A stretch of DNA of 64,000 nucleotides from CAZCFB01 sp964511535 (GTDB lineage Bacteria > Myxococcota_A > Polyangia > GCA-2747355 > CAZCFB01). The notes beneath the pieces are model-generated. The model was not told the origin of the DNA. It saw nothing but the letters and a program-made list of their open reading frames with translations, and ran no database searches. A program made the translations under genes and the position numbers. This document shows positions 36,536 to 45,480 of the stretch, in pieces (position 1 is the stretch's first letter; each line of letters begins with the position of its first letter). Location: positions 17,826 through 81,825 of the forward strand of contig CAZEFW010000016.1 of NCBI GenBank assembly GCA_964511535.1, written 5' to 3'.

Positions 36536-38184
36536 CCCTCGTCGCCCAGCCCGTACGCGCCCGGGTTGAGGATGCCGCGCGGATCCAGCTCCGCCTTGAG
36601 CGCCCGGAACGCGCCGTGCGCCACTGACCCCACATGCTCCGGGTACCAGGGCGCGAACAGCCGGCCCACGCCGTGGTGGTGCGACAGGGAGCCGCCGTTT
36701 TTCACCACCGCGTCGATGATGCCCCGGTGATACGCCGTGTAATCCTCCACCGGCTGCTCCAGGTCCATGGGGGTCAGCACGATGAAGTACAGGTTCGCCC
36801 CGCTCTCGTAGGCGTGGGAGATGTGGGTCATGCACACGCTGTTGGGCCGCGCCTTGACCACCGCGCGCACCCCCTGCCACAGCCGCGGCAGGTTGGACCA
36901 GCTGGTGGACGTCTCGAGGGTGTCGGTGAGCACGCCGTAGTCCATCAGATCGTCGCGCAGGTACGGATCGTGGAAGCGGCGCTTCATCCACGAGCGCAGG
37001 GGCTTGGACCCGAGGGGCAGCCCGCCCCTGCGCAGGGCCATCACCTTGGCCCGGGCGGCGGTGTTGATGGACGTGAGCCGATCCCCCTCGGTGGCGGCGA
37101 TCATCAGCGCCCGCTCGCCGGGCCGGTAGCCCAGCCGATTCATGGTGCGGTCCACGCCGCCGCCGGCCATGCCGTCGAGGGTCAGGGCCACCTCGGTCTC
37201 CTCCGGATCGCTCAGCCGGCACACCCCGGGGTGGCCCACGCCGGACTGCAGCAGCTCACGGATGCACTCTGCGCCGTCCTCGAAGCTGCGGAACATGAAG
37301 GTCAGCGGGCGCATCCCCTCGGGGCGGTGGGGGAAGGCTCGCAGGGTCACCTCGGAGATGACGCCCAGGGCGCCCTCGCTGCCCACCACCAGCTGGGTGA
37401 AGTCAGGCCCCAGGGCGGCGCGGGGGAAGGGCCGCGTGGCCAGCACCCCGGCCGGCGCGACGCAGCGCAGGCCCAGCACCAAGTCCTCGATCTTGCCGTA
37501 GTAGGTGGACTGCTGGCCGGCGCCACGCCCGGCCACCCAGCCGCCCACGGTGGAGTACTCGAAGGACTGGGGGAAGTGGCCGCAGGTCAGGCCCCTGTCG
37601 TTGAGCTGCGCCTCGTAGGCGGGCCCGTAGATCCCTGGCTGCACGCGCACGGTCAGGTCCTGCTCGTTGACCTCCAGCACCGCCTTCATGTGCCGCGTCA
37701 GGTCGAGGCAGACGCCGCCCGCCGGCGACTCCAGGCCGCGGGTGACCGAGCTGCGGCCGCCCGCCGGCACCAGGGGGGTGCGGGTCTCGTCGCAGATGCG
37801 CACCACCTCGGCCACCTGCTGCTCGTCGCGCGGGTGCACCACCGCGTCGGGGGCGGTGTCCACCTGGCCCAGGCGCATGCGCATCAGGTCGAGGAAGGTG
37901 GAGCCGCAGCCGTGCAGGGCGCGGGCGTGATCACCGGTCTGCACGTCGTCGCTCCCCACCGCGTCCTCGAGCTGCCGCAGGGTGTCGGGCGCCAGGTTGC
38001 GAGTGGGCAGCTCGGGCACCTCCTCCAGGCCCGGCCGGAAGGGCCGCTCCAGCCGCTCGGCAGGGAGCTGCAAGGTATCGCGGATGAAGTCCCGCAGGCG
38101 GTCGTCCACGTCGTAGAAGACGTCGGCGGCGCCCCACTTGAAGATGGACCGGAACGAGGTGGGCGAAAAATCTCTGATCTGCAT
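36532..38184 (-). CDS. FAD-linked oxidase, alkyl-DHAP synthase-like
   Basis: 550 residues from the ATG at 38184. FAD_binding_4 domain (VVHPRDEQQVAEVVRICDE, LVPAGGRSSVTRG, VQPGIYGPAYE, STVGGWVAGRGAGQQSTYYG) and the C-terminal flavoenzyme domain with SLSHHHGVGRLFAPW, matching the His-triad segment of alkyldihydroxyacetonephosphate synthase, and a typical tail DPRGILNPGAYG. AGPS swaps the acyl chain of acyl-DHAP for a fatty alcohol to make ether lipids, which are known in myxobacteria. Other VAO-family substrates cannot be excluded. Its stop overlaps the lhr start. The upstream GT-C gene ends 44 bp before its ATG. Confidence 0.85.
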   Translation of the reverse strand: MQIRDFSPTSFRSIFKWGAADVFYDVDDRLRDFIRDTLQLPAERLERPFRPGLEEVPELPTRNLAPDTLRQLEDAVGSDDVQTGDHARALHGCGSTFLDLMRMRLGQVDTAPDAVVHPRDEQQVAEVVRICDETRTPLVPAGGRSSVTRGLESPAGGVCLDLTRHMKAVLEVNEQDLTVRVQPGIYGPAYEAQLNDRGLTCGHFPQSFEYSTVGGWVAGRGAGQQSTYYGKIEDLVLGLRCVAPAGVLATRPFPRAALGPDFTQLVVGSEGALGVISEVTLRAFPHRPEGMRPLTFMFRSFEDGAECIRELLQSGVGHPGVCRLSDPEETEVALTLDGMAGGGVDRTMNRLGYRPGERALMIAATEGDRLTSINTAARAKVMALRRGGLPLGSKPLRSWMKRRFHDPYLRDDLMDYGVLTDTLETSTSWSNLPRLWQGVRAVVKARPNSVCMTHISHAYESGANLYFIVLTPMDLEQPVEDYTAYHRGIIDAVVKNGGSLSHHHGVGRLFAPWYPEHVGSVAHGAFRALKAELDPRGILNPGAYGLGDEG

Positions 38185-38228
38185 GAGCGGCTCCGTGACG
38201 GTGAGGGACCGAGTATACCTCTGGCCGC

Positions 38229-40046
38229 TCACTCCCTGAACGGGTGAGGCAGCGTGGCCGGCAAGCGCCGGGTCTCGCCGGGTACGGGCGGGCTGAACGG
38301 GCGGACGCGCCCCTGCACCATTGCGCGCCAGATCAGCGACGGGTGCTCCAGCGGGACCGGGAAGCGGAAGGTGACCTGCAAGGGCCGGCCGTCGTCAGTG
38401 ATCCGGTCCACGTGGGCCACGAAGTCCGGGTGCCTGCGCGTTTCGCCCGGGCGGAAGGTGTGCCGCGGGTGCCAGAACAGGTGGTCTGTGCTGTTGCCGA
38501 GGAAGCCACCCTCCGCGGTGATGGTCAGGGCCCGGGGACCCGGGCGCGTGAGGGACAGGTCGGTGGACAGCGCGGCCAGCTGCGCTGCCCGCCGCGGCGC
38601 CGGCAGCCCCGCGGCCTGGCGAATGGCCGGGATGTACATGGTGAGCATGTCGTAGCTGTTGATCATCAGCAGCGTGCGCTGACTCACCGCCGGATCCCTG
38701 CCCGCGGACCGCTGGGCCACGCGCTCCACGAAGTCGGTCACCACCGGCACCGCCAGGACGCTTACCGCCAGGCTCAGGGCGGCCAGGGGCAGGTGAAGCA
38801 CCAGCAACAGCCGGGCCAGGCCCAGGCGCCAGCGACGGTGGGCGCGGCGGCGCTTGTTGCCGCCCATCAGGTTCAGGTCCCGCGCCAGCGCCGCCAGCAA
38901 CCCGAACGCGCCGATGCCTGTGAACAGGGTGAGGCGGGTCATGGGGAAGGCCGCGCACGCGGGCAGGGCGGACAGCGCCATGCCGATGGCCCAGAACCGG
39001 GCCCGGGCCGACCGCGCCAGCAGCGGCCGGACCAGGGCAGCAACCGCCGCCAGGGTGGCCACCCCCGCCAGGGACATGCCGAGCTGCGCCGCCCGGGGCA
39101 TGGCTGACCAGGGATCGGCGGTGAGCTGGCTCCACTGCGACAGCATCAGCACCGGCCAGCGCTCCAGCACGCCGAGGGCGAACTGCGCCGGCTCCCCCGC
39201 GGGGTCGAGGTACAGCCCGCCGCCGATGGCGCCGTGGCCCAGGGCGGTGTAGGCCGCGCGCCAGGCCAGCACCAGGGCGGCCACCGGCGCCAGGCAGAGC
39301 AGCCGCCGGGGCAGGGGGCCGCGGTCGAGGGTGAGCTGGTACGCCGCCATGTACGCCACGACCCCGAGGCCCGCCTCGGCGGACAGCAGGGAGAGCAGGG
39401 TGCAGAGCAGGCTGGCCCCCAGGCGCCATGTGCGCCCCGCGCGCCGCCAGCGCACGTGCAGGTGCAGGGCCAGCGTCGCCCACACCAGGGCCACCGCCGC
39501 GTTGCGGTTGGCCAGCCAGGCCGCGGGCAGGGCGTGGGCGTCATCCACCGCGAACATCAGCGCCGCGAGACCTGACATGGCGAAGGCGGCGCCGCCCAGC
39601 TCGCGGTAGAGGCGCGCCACCAAAAACACGCCGAGGCCGAACCAGAGCAGGCTGTGCAGGTGGTGCAGCGGGAAGATATCCGGCCAGAGCCAGTGGTCCA
39701 GCATGTGCGTCGCGGCGGTGACCGGGCGGAAGAAGCTGCCCCGGAGGTCGGGCGAGGCCCACCAGGGCAGTAAGCCCGAGCGCCACAGCTCCGCCCTGTT
39801 GGCCGGGTCGTCGGGCAGGAAGTTGAACAGCTGCAGCAGCGGCTGATCGCTCATGTAGCTCGGGCCCCACCCCTGCAGCGCCGCCAGGTGGAAGTAGTCG
39901 TCGATGGCCAGGTGGCCGCCCAGGGCGGGCAGGCAGAGCGCGACCGCCACCGCGGCCACAACGGCAGGGGCCATGGAGTGGGACAGCAGCGGGGCAGCGC
40001 GCGCCAGCAGCGGCGGCCGGCCCCCCTCGACGGGGTCGGGCGGCAT
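38229..40046 (-). CDS. Polytopic membrane protein, GT-C-like
   Basis: 605 residues with about ten predicted TM helices. The first loop has LAIDDYFHL, a DD pair like that of GT-C glycosyltransferases, and a loop with DLRGSFFRPVTAATHMLDHW resembling TMTC-like proteins (FFRPV). The C-terminal ~200 residues are soluble and beta-rich (PLQVTFRFPVPLEHPSLIW). Probable envelope glycosyltransferase of unknown specificity. It is the first gene of the leftward operon toward the AGPS-like and lhr genes and diverges from the DjlA-like gene. Confidence 0.7.
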   Translation of the reverse strand: MPPDPVEGGRPPLLARAAPLLSHSMAPAVVAAVAVALCLPALGGHLAIDDYFHLAALQGWGPSYMSDQPLLQLFNFLPDDPANRAELWRSGLLPWWASPDLRGSFFRPVTAATHMLDHWLWPDIFPLHHLHSLLWFGLGVFLVARLYRELGGAAFAMSGLAALMFAVDDAHALPAAWLANRNAAVALVWATLALHLHVRWRRAGRTWRLGASLLCTLLSLLSAEAGLGVVAYMAAYQLTLDRGPLPRRLLCLAPVAALVLAWRAAYTALGHGAIGGGLYLDPAGEPAQFALGVLERWPVLMLSQWSQLTADPWSAMPRAAQLGMSLAGVATLAAVAALVRPLLARSARARFWAIGMALSALPACAAFPMTRLTLFTGIGAFGLLAALARDLNLMGGNKRRRAHRRWRLGLARLLLVLHLPLAALSLAVSVLAVPVVTDFVERVAQRSAGRDPAVSQRTLLMINSYDMLTMYIPAIRQAAGLPAPRRAAQLAALSTDLSLTRPGPRALTITAEGGFLGNSTDHLFWHPRHTFRPGETRRHPDFVAHVDRITDDGRPLQVTFRFPVPLEHPSLIWRAMVQGRVRPFSPPVPGETRRLPATLPHPFRE

Positions 40047-40135
40047 TGGGGCTCCGGTCAGGGCGGTCTCGCGATGATAGCGGGTTCCCCGGGCGCCCGG
40101 CCATGGAATACTATGCCCACTCCAAGGAGGTGCAC

Positions 40136-41215
40136 ATGAGCTGGCTGGGAAAGGTCATCGGCGGCAGCATCGGCTTCGCAGTGGGCGGGCCAGTGGGAGC
40201 CATCATCGGCGCCGGCGTGGGCCACCTGGCCGACGACGCCGGCGAAGAGGGCGCGGACGAGGCCCAGGGGGCCGGGCCGCCGCTGAAGATGCACCTGAGC
40301 CATGCTGACGATGAGCTGGGCCGTCGCTACCGCGTCACGCTCGACCCGCCCCAGCCGGACGGGACGGTGTGCATGATCTCCTTCCTGGACGAGGAGGGCA
40401 GGCCGGTGCTCGGGCGCGATTACTTCCGCGACGAGCAGGACGCCTTCACCACCCTGGCGCCGGTTCGCGGCGCGGTCGCCCGGCTGTACATCCCCTTCGG
40501 CGCCATGCAGTACGGCCTGGCGCGGGAGCTGTTGATGCAAGTGGACGCGCTGGAGCGGCTGGGGGACAGCGATCGGGTCCGCCACCGGGGCGGCGCGGTG
40601 CAGCGGGTGCAGGTGCCAGCGCCGCCGACCTGGAGCATGGTGGGCTATCTGCGGCCGCTGCTGGACCTGTGCATGGCCGTGGTCATGGCCGACGACCGGG
40701 TTCAGCGCGCCGAGGTGCGCGCGGTCAAGGCGTACCTCACCGACGCCTTCGAGCTGCAGCCGGAGCACATGGCCGACCTGAAGCAGGCCATGAAGGCCGA
40801 CCCGATCACGGACATCCCGGCGGCGGTGCGGAGCGCCCAGTTCCGGGCGCCCTGGATCACCCCGGAGGACCTGCTGGAGCTGCTGGCCCGGGTCTCGCGC
40901 TGCGACGGCGACGTGCACCGGGGGGAGGTCGCCGTCATCAGCCAGGCAGCGCGCGCGGCCGGGGTGACGGGTGAGCAATGGTCAGCGCTGGCCGCCGAGG
41001 TCGGCCTGGGGGACGTGACCGGCGCCCACGCCGTGTTCGGCGTCGGGCCAGAGGCCACGCGGCAGGAGCTCCAGGCCGCCTACCGCAGCCTGGTGGCGCA
41101 GTACCACCCGGACCGGGTGGCCAACCTCGCGCCCGAGTTCCAGGAGGTGGCCCACGACAAGATGACCGAGATCAACGCCGCCTGGGAGGACCTCAAGCGG
41201 CTGGGGCATGTGTAG
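40136..41215 (+). CDS. djlA: DjlA-like J-domain co-chaperone with TerB domain
   Basis: 359 residues from the ATG at 40136, which has a textbook AAGGAGG box 5 nt upstream; the frame is open to 40046 without such a signal. N-terminal Gly-zipper helix (WLGKVIGGSIGFAVGGPVGA) typical of DjlA, a ~100-residue insert, a TerB/tellurite-resistance helical domain (about 200-290: MAVVMADDRVQRAEVRAVK) and a C-terminal J domain (about 300-358) with the HPD motif (QYHPDRV) that stimulates DnaK. DjlA is a membrane-anchored DnaK partner in envelope stress. Followed after 59 bp by the PAQR gene. Confidence 0.88.
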   Translation: MSWLGKVIGGSIGFAVGGPVGAIIGAGVGHLADDAGEEGADEAQGAGPPLKMHLSHADDELGRRYRVTLDPPQPDGTVCMISFLDEEGRPVLGRDYFRDEQDAFTTLAPVRGAVARLYIPFGAMQYGLARELLMQVDALERLGDSDRVRHRGGAVQRVQVPAPPTWSMVGYLRPLLDLCMAVVMADDRVQRAEVRAVKAYLTDAFELQPEHMADLKQAMKADPITDIPAAVRSAQFRAPWITPEDLLELLARVSRCDGDVHRGEVAVISQAARAAGVTGEQWSALAAEVGLGDVTGAHAVFGVGPEATRQELQAAYRSLVAQYHPDRVANLAPEFQEVAHDKMTEINAAWEDLKRLGHV

Positions 41216-41274
41216 CGACCGTTGCCCCCCGAGGCCGTGACAGGCTCGTGACACGCGGCCACCATCTTTGCCCC

Positions 41275-41910
41275 ATGAAGCTGAAGCGAAGGGAAGCGTT
41301 CTCCCACTACTCCCACCTGCTGGGCGCCCTGGCGTCTCTGGTGGGGGTCGCCCTGCTGGCGGCCCGCAGCCGCACGCCGGCGCTGCTGGCGGTGTCCATG
41401 GCCTACGGCCTGTCCATGACCTTCATGTTCTCGGCCAGCGCGCTCTACCACCGCTACAAGGTGGAGGAGAAGGGCGATGGGCTGCTGCGGCGGCTGGACC
41501 ACCTGGCCATCTTCTTCATGATCGCCGGCAGCTACACGCCGGTGTGCTACGTGCACCTGACCGGGGCCTGGCGCTGGAGCATTCTCGCCGTGCAGTGGGG
41601 CCTCGTGCTGCTGGGGGCGCTGTTCAAGCTGTACTTCATCGGGGCGCCGCGGGCGGCGGCCGCCGGCATCTACCTGGTCATGGGCTGGATCGTATTGATC
41701 CCCCTGAGCCAGCTGCTGGCCAGCCTGAGCAGCGCCGACCTGTGGTTGCTCTTCATCGGCGGCGCGGCCTACAGCCTCGGTGGCATCTTCTACGCGCTCA
41801 AGCGCCCCAACCCGCTGCCCGGTCTGTTCGGCTTCCACGAGGTGTTCCACGTCATGGTGCTGGTGGGGGCGGCGGTTCACTACTGGGCCATCTATCGCAT
41901 CCTCGGCTGA
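41275..41910 (+). CDS. Hemolysin III / PAQR family membrane protein
   Basis: 211 residues, seven TM helices. Family motifs: FSASALYHR (helix 2), RRLDHLAIFFMIAGSYTPV (helix 3) and FGFHEVFHVMVLVGAAVHY (helix 7), with the Ser, Asp and His residues thought to bind a metal in PAQR hydrolases. Despite the name, most bacterial members (YqfA/TrhA) are not toxins and influence membrane lipid state. Start at the ATG 41275; no strong ribosome-binding site. Confidence 0.9.
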   Translation: MKLKRREAFSHYSHLLGALASLVGVALLAARSRTPALLAVSMAYGLSMTFMFSASALYHRYKVEEKGDGLLRRLDHLAIFFMIAGSYTPVCYVHLTGAWRWSILAVQWGLVLLGALFKLYFIGAPRAAAAGIYLVMGWIVLIPLSQLLASLSSADLWLLFIGGAAYSLGGIFYALKRPNPLPGLFGFHEVFHVMVLVGAAVHYWAIYRILG

Positions 41911-41963
41911 CGGAAGCAGGTGGTCACCCGAGCCCACCATACTCCTGTGAACCGTCGAGACCC

Positions 41964-41977
41964 TGACACAAAAGTCA
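41964..41977 (+). promoter_or_regulatory. Inverted repeat upstream of the sigma-54 promoter
   Basis: TGAC-acaaaa-GTCA lies about 97 bp upstream of the -24 element at 42074, a suitable distance for an enhancer-binding protein. It is only a 4-bp half-site, so this is tentative. Confidence 0.25.
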
Positions 41978-42073
41978 TGGATCGGTCGCTTTGCGCCATC
42001 CGGCGCTGAACCACTCCCTGGCGATAATGGATTAATTCAGAAGGCTTGAAGGGTTTTTGCCCCGGTCTTTCTG

Positions 42074-42088
42074 TGGCACGAGCATTGC
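42074..42088 (+). promoter_or_regulatory. Consensus sigma-54 promoter of the lipoprotein operon
   Basis: TGGCACGAGCATTGCA matches the -24/-12 consensus TGGCACG-N4-TTGC(A/T) at every defined base. Predicted start near 42100, giving a ~44-nt leader with GGAGGGAG before the ATG at 42144. Sigma-54 promoters need an AAA+ enhancer-binding activator; none is encoded in this window. Confidence 0.8.
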
Positions 42089-42143
42089 ACCAATCCTCGC
42101 CAACGGGGATGACACCCAGATCACTGACCGGAGGGAGCACGCC

Positions 42144-43862
42144 ATGCGTGTGCGTATAATCGCTCGACTGGCGCTGGGGACGGCGCTGCTGATCACCATC
42201 TGGAACTGCGCGGACGACGACTCGTCAGCTGGCAGCTGGGCATCAAAGAAGGACGGGGGCTCCGTCATGCTCGACGCCGGCGGCACGTCCAAGCAGTGCT
42301 ACGGCGCCAACGACTGCCCGCCCGGCTACTACTGCAACGAGTTCTACACCTGCGCTCCCATGAAGCCGCCGGATCAGGGCATCCCGGTGGGGGACGGCTC
42401 CAGGGCGACGCCCCCCGACGCGGCCCTGCCGCCGGAGCTGGAGAACCGCGCCGAGGCCCCGCCCGCGGTGGGCAAGCGCTACATGTACGTGGCCGTTGCC
42501 AAGCAGAACCGGGTGGTGAAGATCGACTCGGTGAGCCTGCAGGTGCGAGCCATCAAGGTGGGCCAGGACCCGGGCGCCCTGCGCACCATCACGGGGCAGG
42601 ACGTGGCCGTGGTGCTCAACCGCAAGTCGTCCACCGCCACGGTGATCCGCAACCGCGCCGACGGCAAGGACGACCTGACGACGCTCAAGACCGCCCCCGA
42701 CCTGAACAACATGGCCATCTCCCCCGACGGCACCTACGCGGTGGCGTTCTTCGACCTGACCCTGTCCAAGGGCGCCATCTCCGCCAGCCAGAACCTGCAG
42801 GACGTCTCGCTGATCACGCTGGAGAAGGGCAAGGAGAAGGCGGTGACCCTCACCGTCGGGTTCAAGCCGTCCGAGGTGCTGTTCAGCAAGGACAGCAGCC
42901 GCGCCTTCGTGGTGGCCGAGAAGGTCGTCTCCATCATCGACCCGGCCAAGGCGACCAAGAGCGCCATCATGCCCACGGTGCCCATGCTCACCGACCCGAT
43001 CAAGGAGCCGAAGCCGGCAGAGGTGCTGGTGACCCCCGACGGCAAGCTGGCCCTGCTGCGGCAGAAGGGGGTCAACAAGGTGCGCGCCGTGGATCTTGCC
43101 ACCAAGGCGATCACCGACCTGACCCTGACCGGCGAGCCCACCGACCTCGACCTGACCAAGAACGGCAAGGTGGCCGTGGCGGTGCTGCGCGACACCTCGG
43201 AGGTGGTGGTCATCGACGTGCCGGGCGACCTGAACGCCTCTCCCCAGCTCGACACCATCTCGGTGGGCAAGTACACCGCGGGCCAGTCGGAGCTCACCAG
43301 CGACGGAAAGTACGCCTTCCTGTTCACCAACGCGGTGTCCCAGGAGGTGCTGCTCATGGCCGACCTGACCGCGCGCAAGCTCAAGGTGCACCAGCTGCAA
43401 AAGGGCGTGCGCCAGGTGCTGGCCGCCCCCGACGGCAAGACGGCGCTGGTGAAGCACAACAAGGTGTACGGCACGCCGAGCAAGCAGGACTCGCTGGAGA
43501 CCTACATCGACAAGAGCCACGGCTTCTCGCTCTTCTCCCTGGGGCTCGGCTTCGCCAAGCTGCAGCTCACCGGCACCGACCCGGGCAAGGTGGCGTTCGC
43601 GCCGGACAGCAGCGCGGCGTACATGCTGCTCAACGACACGAGCAAGGGGATCCGCAGCGTGGAGGCCATGGACCTGTCGAGCTTCCTGATTCAGAGCGTG
43701 ACCATGGGCTCGCCGCCGGTGTCCCTTGGCGTGATCGCGTCGACCAAGAAGGTATACGTGGCCCAGGACCACGCCCTGGGGAGGGTGACCTTCGTGGACA
43801 TGACCACCAACAAGACCCAGACGGTCACCGGGTTCGAACTCAACAGCCAGGTCATCGAGTGA
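42144..43862 (+). CDS. Exported beta-propeller protein, probable lipoprotein
   Basis: 572 residues from the ATG at 42144 (GGAGGGAG box). A signal sequence ends ITIWNC; Asn before the Cys is unusual for a lipobox, so lipidation is likely but uncertain. A Cys-rich dickkopf-like knot follows (CYGANDCPPGYYCNEFYTC), then a Pro-rich linker, then YVTN-type propeller repeats (MYVAVAKQNRVVKIDS, AISPDGTYAVAFFD, VTPDGKLALLRQ, YVAQDHALGRVTFVD). First gene of a three-gene operon behind the sigma-54 site. Role unknown; probably a surface sensor, binder or scaffold. Confidence 0.78.
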   Translation: MRVRIIARLALGTALLITIWNCADDDSSAGSWASKKDGGSVMLDAGGTSKQCYGANDCPPGYYCNEFYTCAPMKPPDQGIPVGDGSRATPPDAALPPELENRAEAPPAVGKRYMYVAVAKQNRVVKIDSVSLQVRAIKVGQDPGALRTITGQDVAVVLNRKSSTATVIRNRADGKDDLTTLKTAPDLNNMAISPDGTYAVAFFDLTLSKGAISASQNLQDVSLITLEKGKEKAVTLTVGFKPSEVLFSKDSSRAFVVAEKVVSIIDPAKATKSAIMPTVPMLTDPIKEPKPAEVLVTPDGKLALLRQKGVNKVRAVDLATKAITDLTLTGEPTDLDLTKNGKVAVAVLRDTSEVVVIDVPGDLNASPQLDTISVGKYTAGQSELTSDGKYAFLFTNAVSQEVLLMADLTARKLKVHQLQKGVRQVLAAPDGKTALVKHNKVYGTPSKQDSLETYIDKSHGFSLFSLGLGFAKLQLTGTDPGKVAFAPDSSAAYMLLNDTSKGIRSVEAMDLSSFLIQSVTMGSPPVSLGVIASTKKVYVAQDHALGRVTFVDMTTNKTQTVTGFELNSQVIE

Positions 43863-43879
43863 AGGGGGAGGAGACGACC

Positions 43880-45466
43880 ATGCGCAAGTTCAATAGCCAG
43901 CTGATTATCGTGGCCCTGGCCGCCGCCCTGACGGCAGCGGCATGCGGCGGCCGTGCGGAGCTGTGGAGCACCGAGCTCAAGGTGCTGGGGCCGTACAAGG
44001 TGGGGACCACCGCGGTGTGGATCGACACCACCCGGGGCAAGCTGTTCGCGCTCTACCCCGGCAACGGCAGCCCCGAGGTCAAGTCCGCCCGGGTCAAGCG
44101 CAACGCCGTGTTCGTCATGGCGTCCCCTGACAACAAGGCGCTGCTGATGCTCAGCGCCGGGGTGGACGCCCTGCGCAAGGAGCAGACGCCGGAGAAGCCG
44201 GGCCTGAGCAAGATCTCATTTTCGGGCGGGCCGAAGGTGGAGCAGTTCTACCCCATGACCGGGGCGCTCAACCGCCTGGCGGTGTCTGCCGACGGACGCC
44301 ACGCCGTGGGGTTCAACGTCAGCACCTCCGGGGGCGACGGCGTGTTCCGTAACCCGAACGAGATCGCGATCATCGATCTGTCGGCGGCGCCGGCGAGCGG
44401 CACCAACCCCCGCATGCGCACCCTGCGCTCCTTCGGCAACAACCCGGTGGGGGTGACCATGTCGCCGGAGATGATGGTGCCGGCGTCCGGGGGCAGCAAG
44501 CGCACCCTGGCGGTGGTGCTGGCGGACAACCAGCTCAACCTGCTGGACATGAGCCACCCGGAGCGGGCCGAGATCACGGTGCCGCTCACCACCCTGGGCA
44601 GCAGCGCCTCGGTGCAGCCGCGGGAGGTGCTCTTCTCCACCGCCACCGGGTCGATCTTCGTGCGCGCCACCGGGGCCCAGGACCTGTACGCCCTGCAGCT
44701 GGTGGGCAAGACCGCCACGGGGACCAAGCAGAACGACTACCTGCCGGTGATCAACCAGCCCGGCTCGGGCAAGACCACCCGCGACATGGTGCTGGTCACC
44801 GACGGCGGCAAGGACCTGATCCTCACCGCCAACGCCAGCAAGGACCTGAGCCTCATCGAGGCCGCCACCAGCCGCGCCTCGGTGATCACCGTGGGCGACG
44901 AGGTGGACACCATCCTGACCTTGCCGCCCAAGGCCCCCACCATCGCGCTGATCTACTCTCGCGCCGCGCCGGTGGCGCGCATGCACTTCCTGACGCTCAA
45001 GGACCTGGGCAAGAACCTGGGCAAGAACCTCACCAGCCGCACCCTGAACCGCGCCGTGCACCAGGTGGTGGCGTCGGCGGACGGCAAGCACGCCATGGTG
45101 GTTCACAACGACACGCGCACGGTGATCTCCGTGCTCGACCTGGGCCAGCACCACACCATCTCGCCCATCCAGGGCCAGGTGGCCCTCAACAGCTACGACT
45201 TCACCTCGAGCCCCTACCTGGTGGGCGCCTCGCCGTCGCTGCCCCAGCTCGGGCTGCTCGACCTGACCAACCTGCACCCGCGCAACCTGCGGCTGGACCA
45301 CACGCCGGAGAAGGTGCTGGCCCTGGGCGATGCGGTGCTGGTGGATCACGGCGCCCCGGAGGGCAGGGTCACGGTGGTGCCCCACCCCAAGGCGGAGCGC
45401 GACCAGTGCCAGGAGTTGTGGGGGTTCCTTTACGAAGGCCTGCTGGACACCGAGCTGACGGACTGA
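43880..45466 (+). CDS. Second beta-propeller lipoprotein of the operon
   Basis: 528 residues from the ATG at 43880, with GGGGGAGGAG just upstream. Signal peptide with candidate lipobox AAAC-GG (about Cys22). Repeated blade-like segments (LAVSADGRHAVGFN, LVTDGGKDLILTANAS, VVASADGKHAMVVHND, GQVALNSYDFTSSP) parallel those of the preceding protein, suggesting old duplication. A single C-terminal Cys occurs in RDQCQELWGF. 17 bp separate it from the upstream gene and 14 bp from the barrel gene, so the three are co-transcribed. Confidence 0.78.
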   Translation: MRKFNSQLIIVALAAALTAAACGGRAELWSTELKVLGPYKVGTTAVWIDTTRGKLFALYPGNGSPEVKSARVKRNAVFVMASPDNKALLMLSAGVDALRKEQTPEKPGLSKISFSGGPKVEQFYPMTGALNRLAVSADGRHAVGFNVSTSGGDGVFRNPNEIAIIDLSAAPASGTNPRMRTLRSFGNNPVGVTMSPEMMVPASGGSKRTLAVVLADNQLNLLDMSHPERAEITVPLTTLGSSASVQPREVLFSTATGSIFVRATGAQDLYALQLVGKTATGTKQNDYLPVINQPGSGKTTRDMVLVTDGGKDLILTANASKDLSLIEAATSRASVITVGDEVDTILTLPPKAPTIALIYSRAAPVARMHFLTLKDLGKNLGKNLTSRTLNRAVHQVVASADGKHAMVVHNDTRTVISVLDLGQHHTISPIQGQVALNSYDFTSSPYLVGASPSLPQLGLLDLTNLHPRNLRLDHTPEKVLALGDAVLVDHGAPEGRVTVVPHPKAERDQCQELWGFLYEGLLDTELTD

Positions 45467-45480
45467 TGGAGGCCATGACC

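Noticed and set aside
28934..36730. Very long rightward open frames opposite the pseudokinase, MBL, lhr and AGPS-like genes
   Set aside because: Antisense shadows of GC-rich genes: biased His/Arg/Gln/Gly-rich translations with no domains, while the leftward frames carry clear motifs.
41275..41910. Haemolytic toxin
   Set aside because: The protein has PAQR/hemolysin III motifs and seven TM helices; most bacterial members are not toxins.
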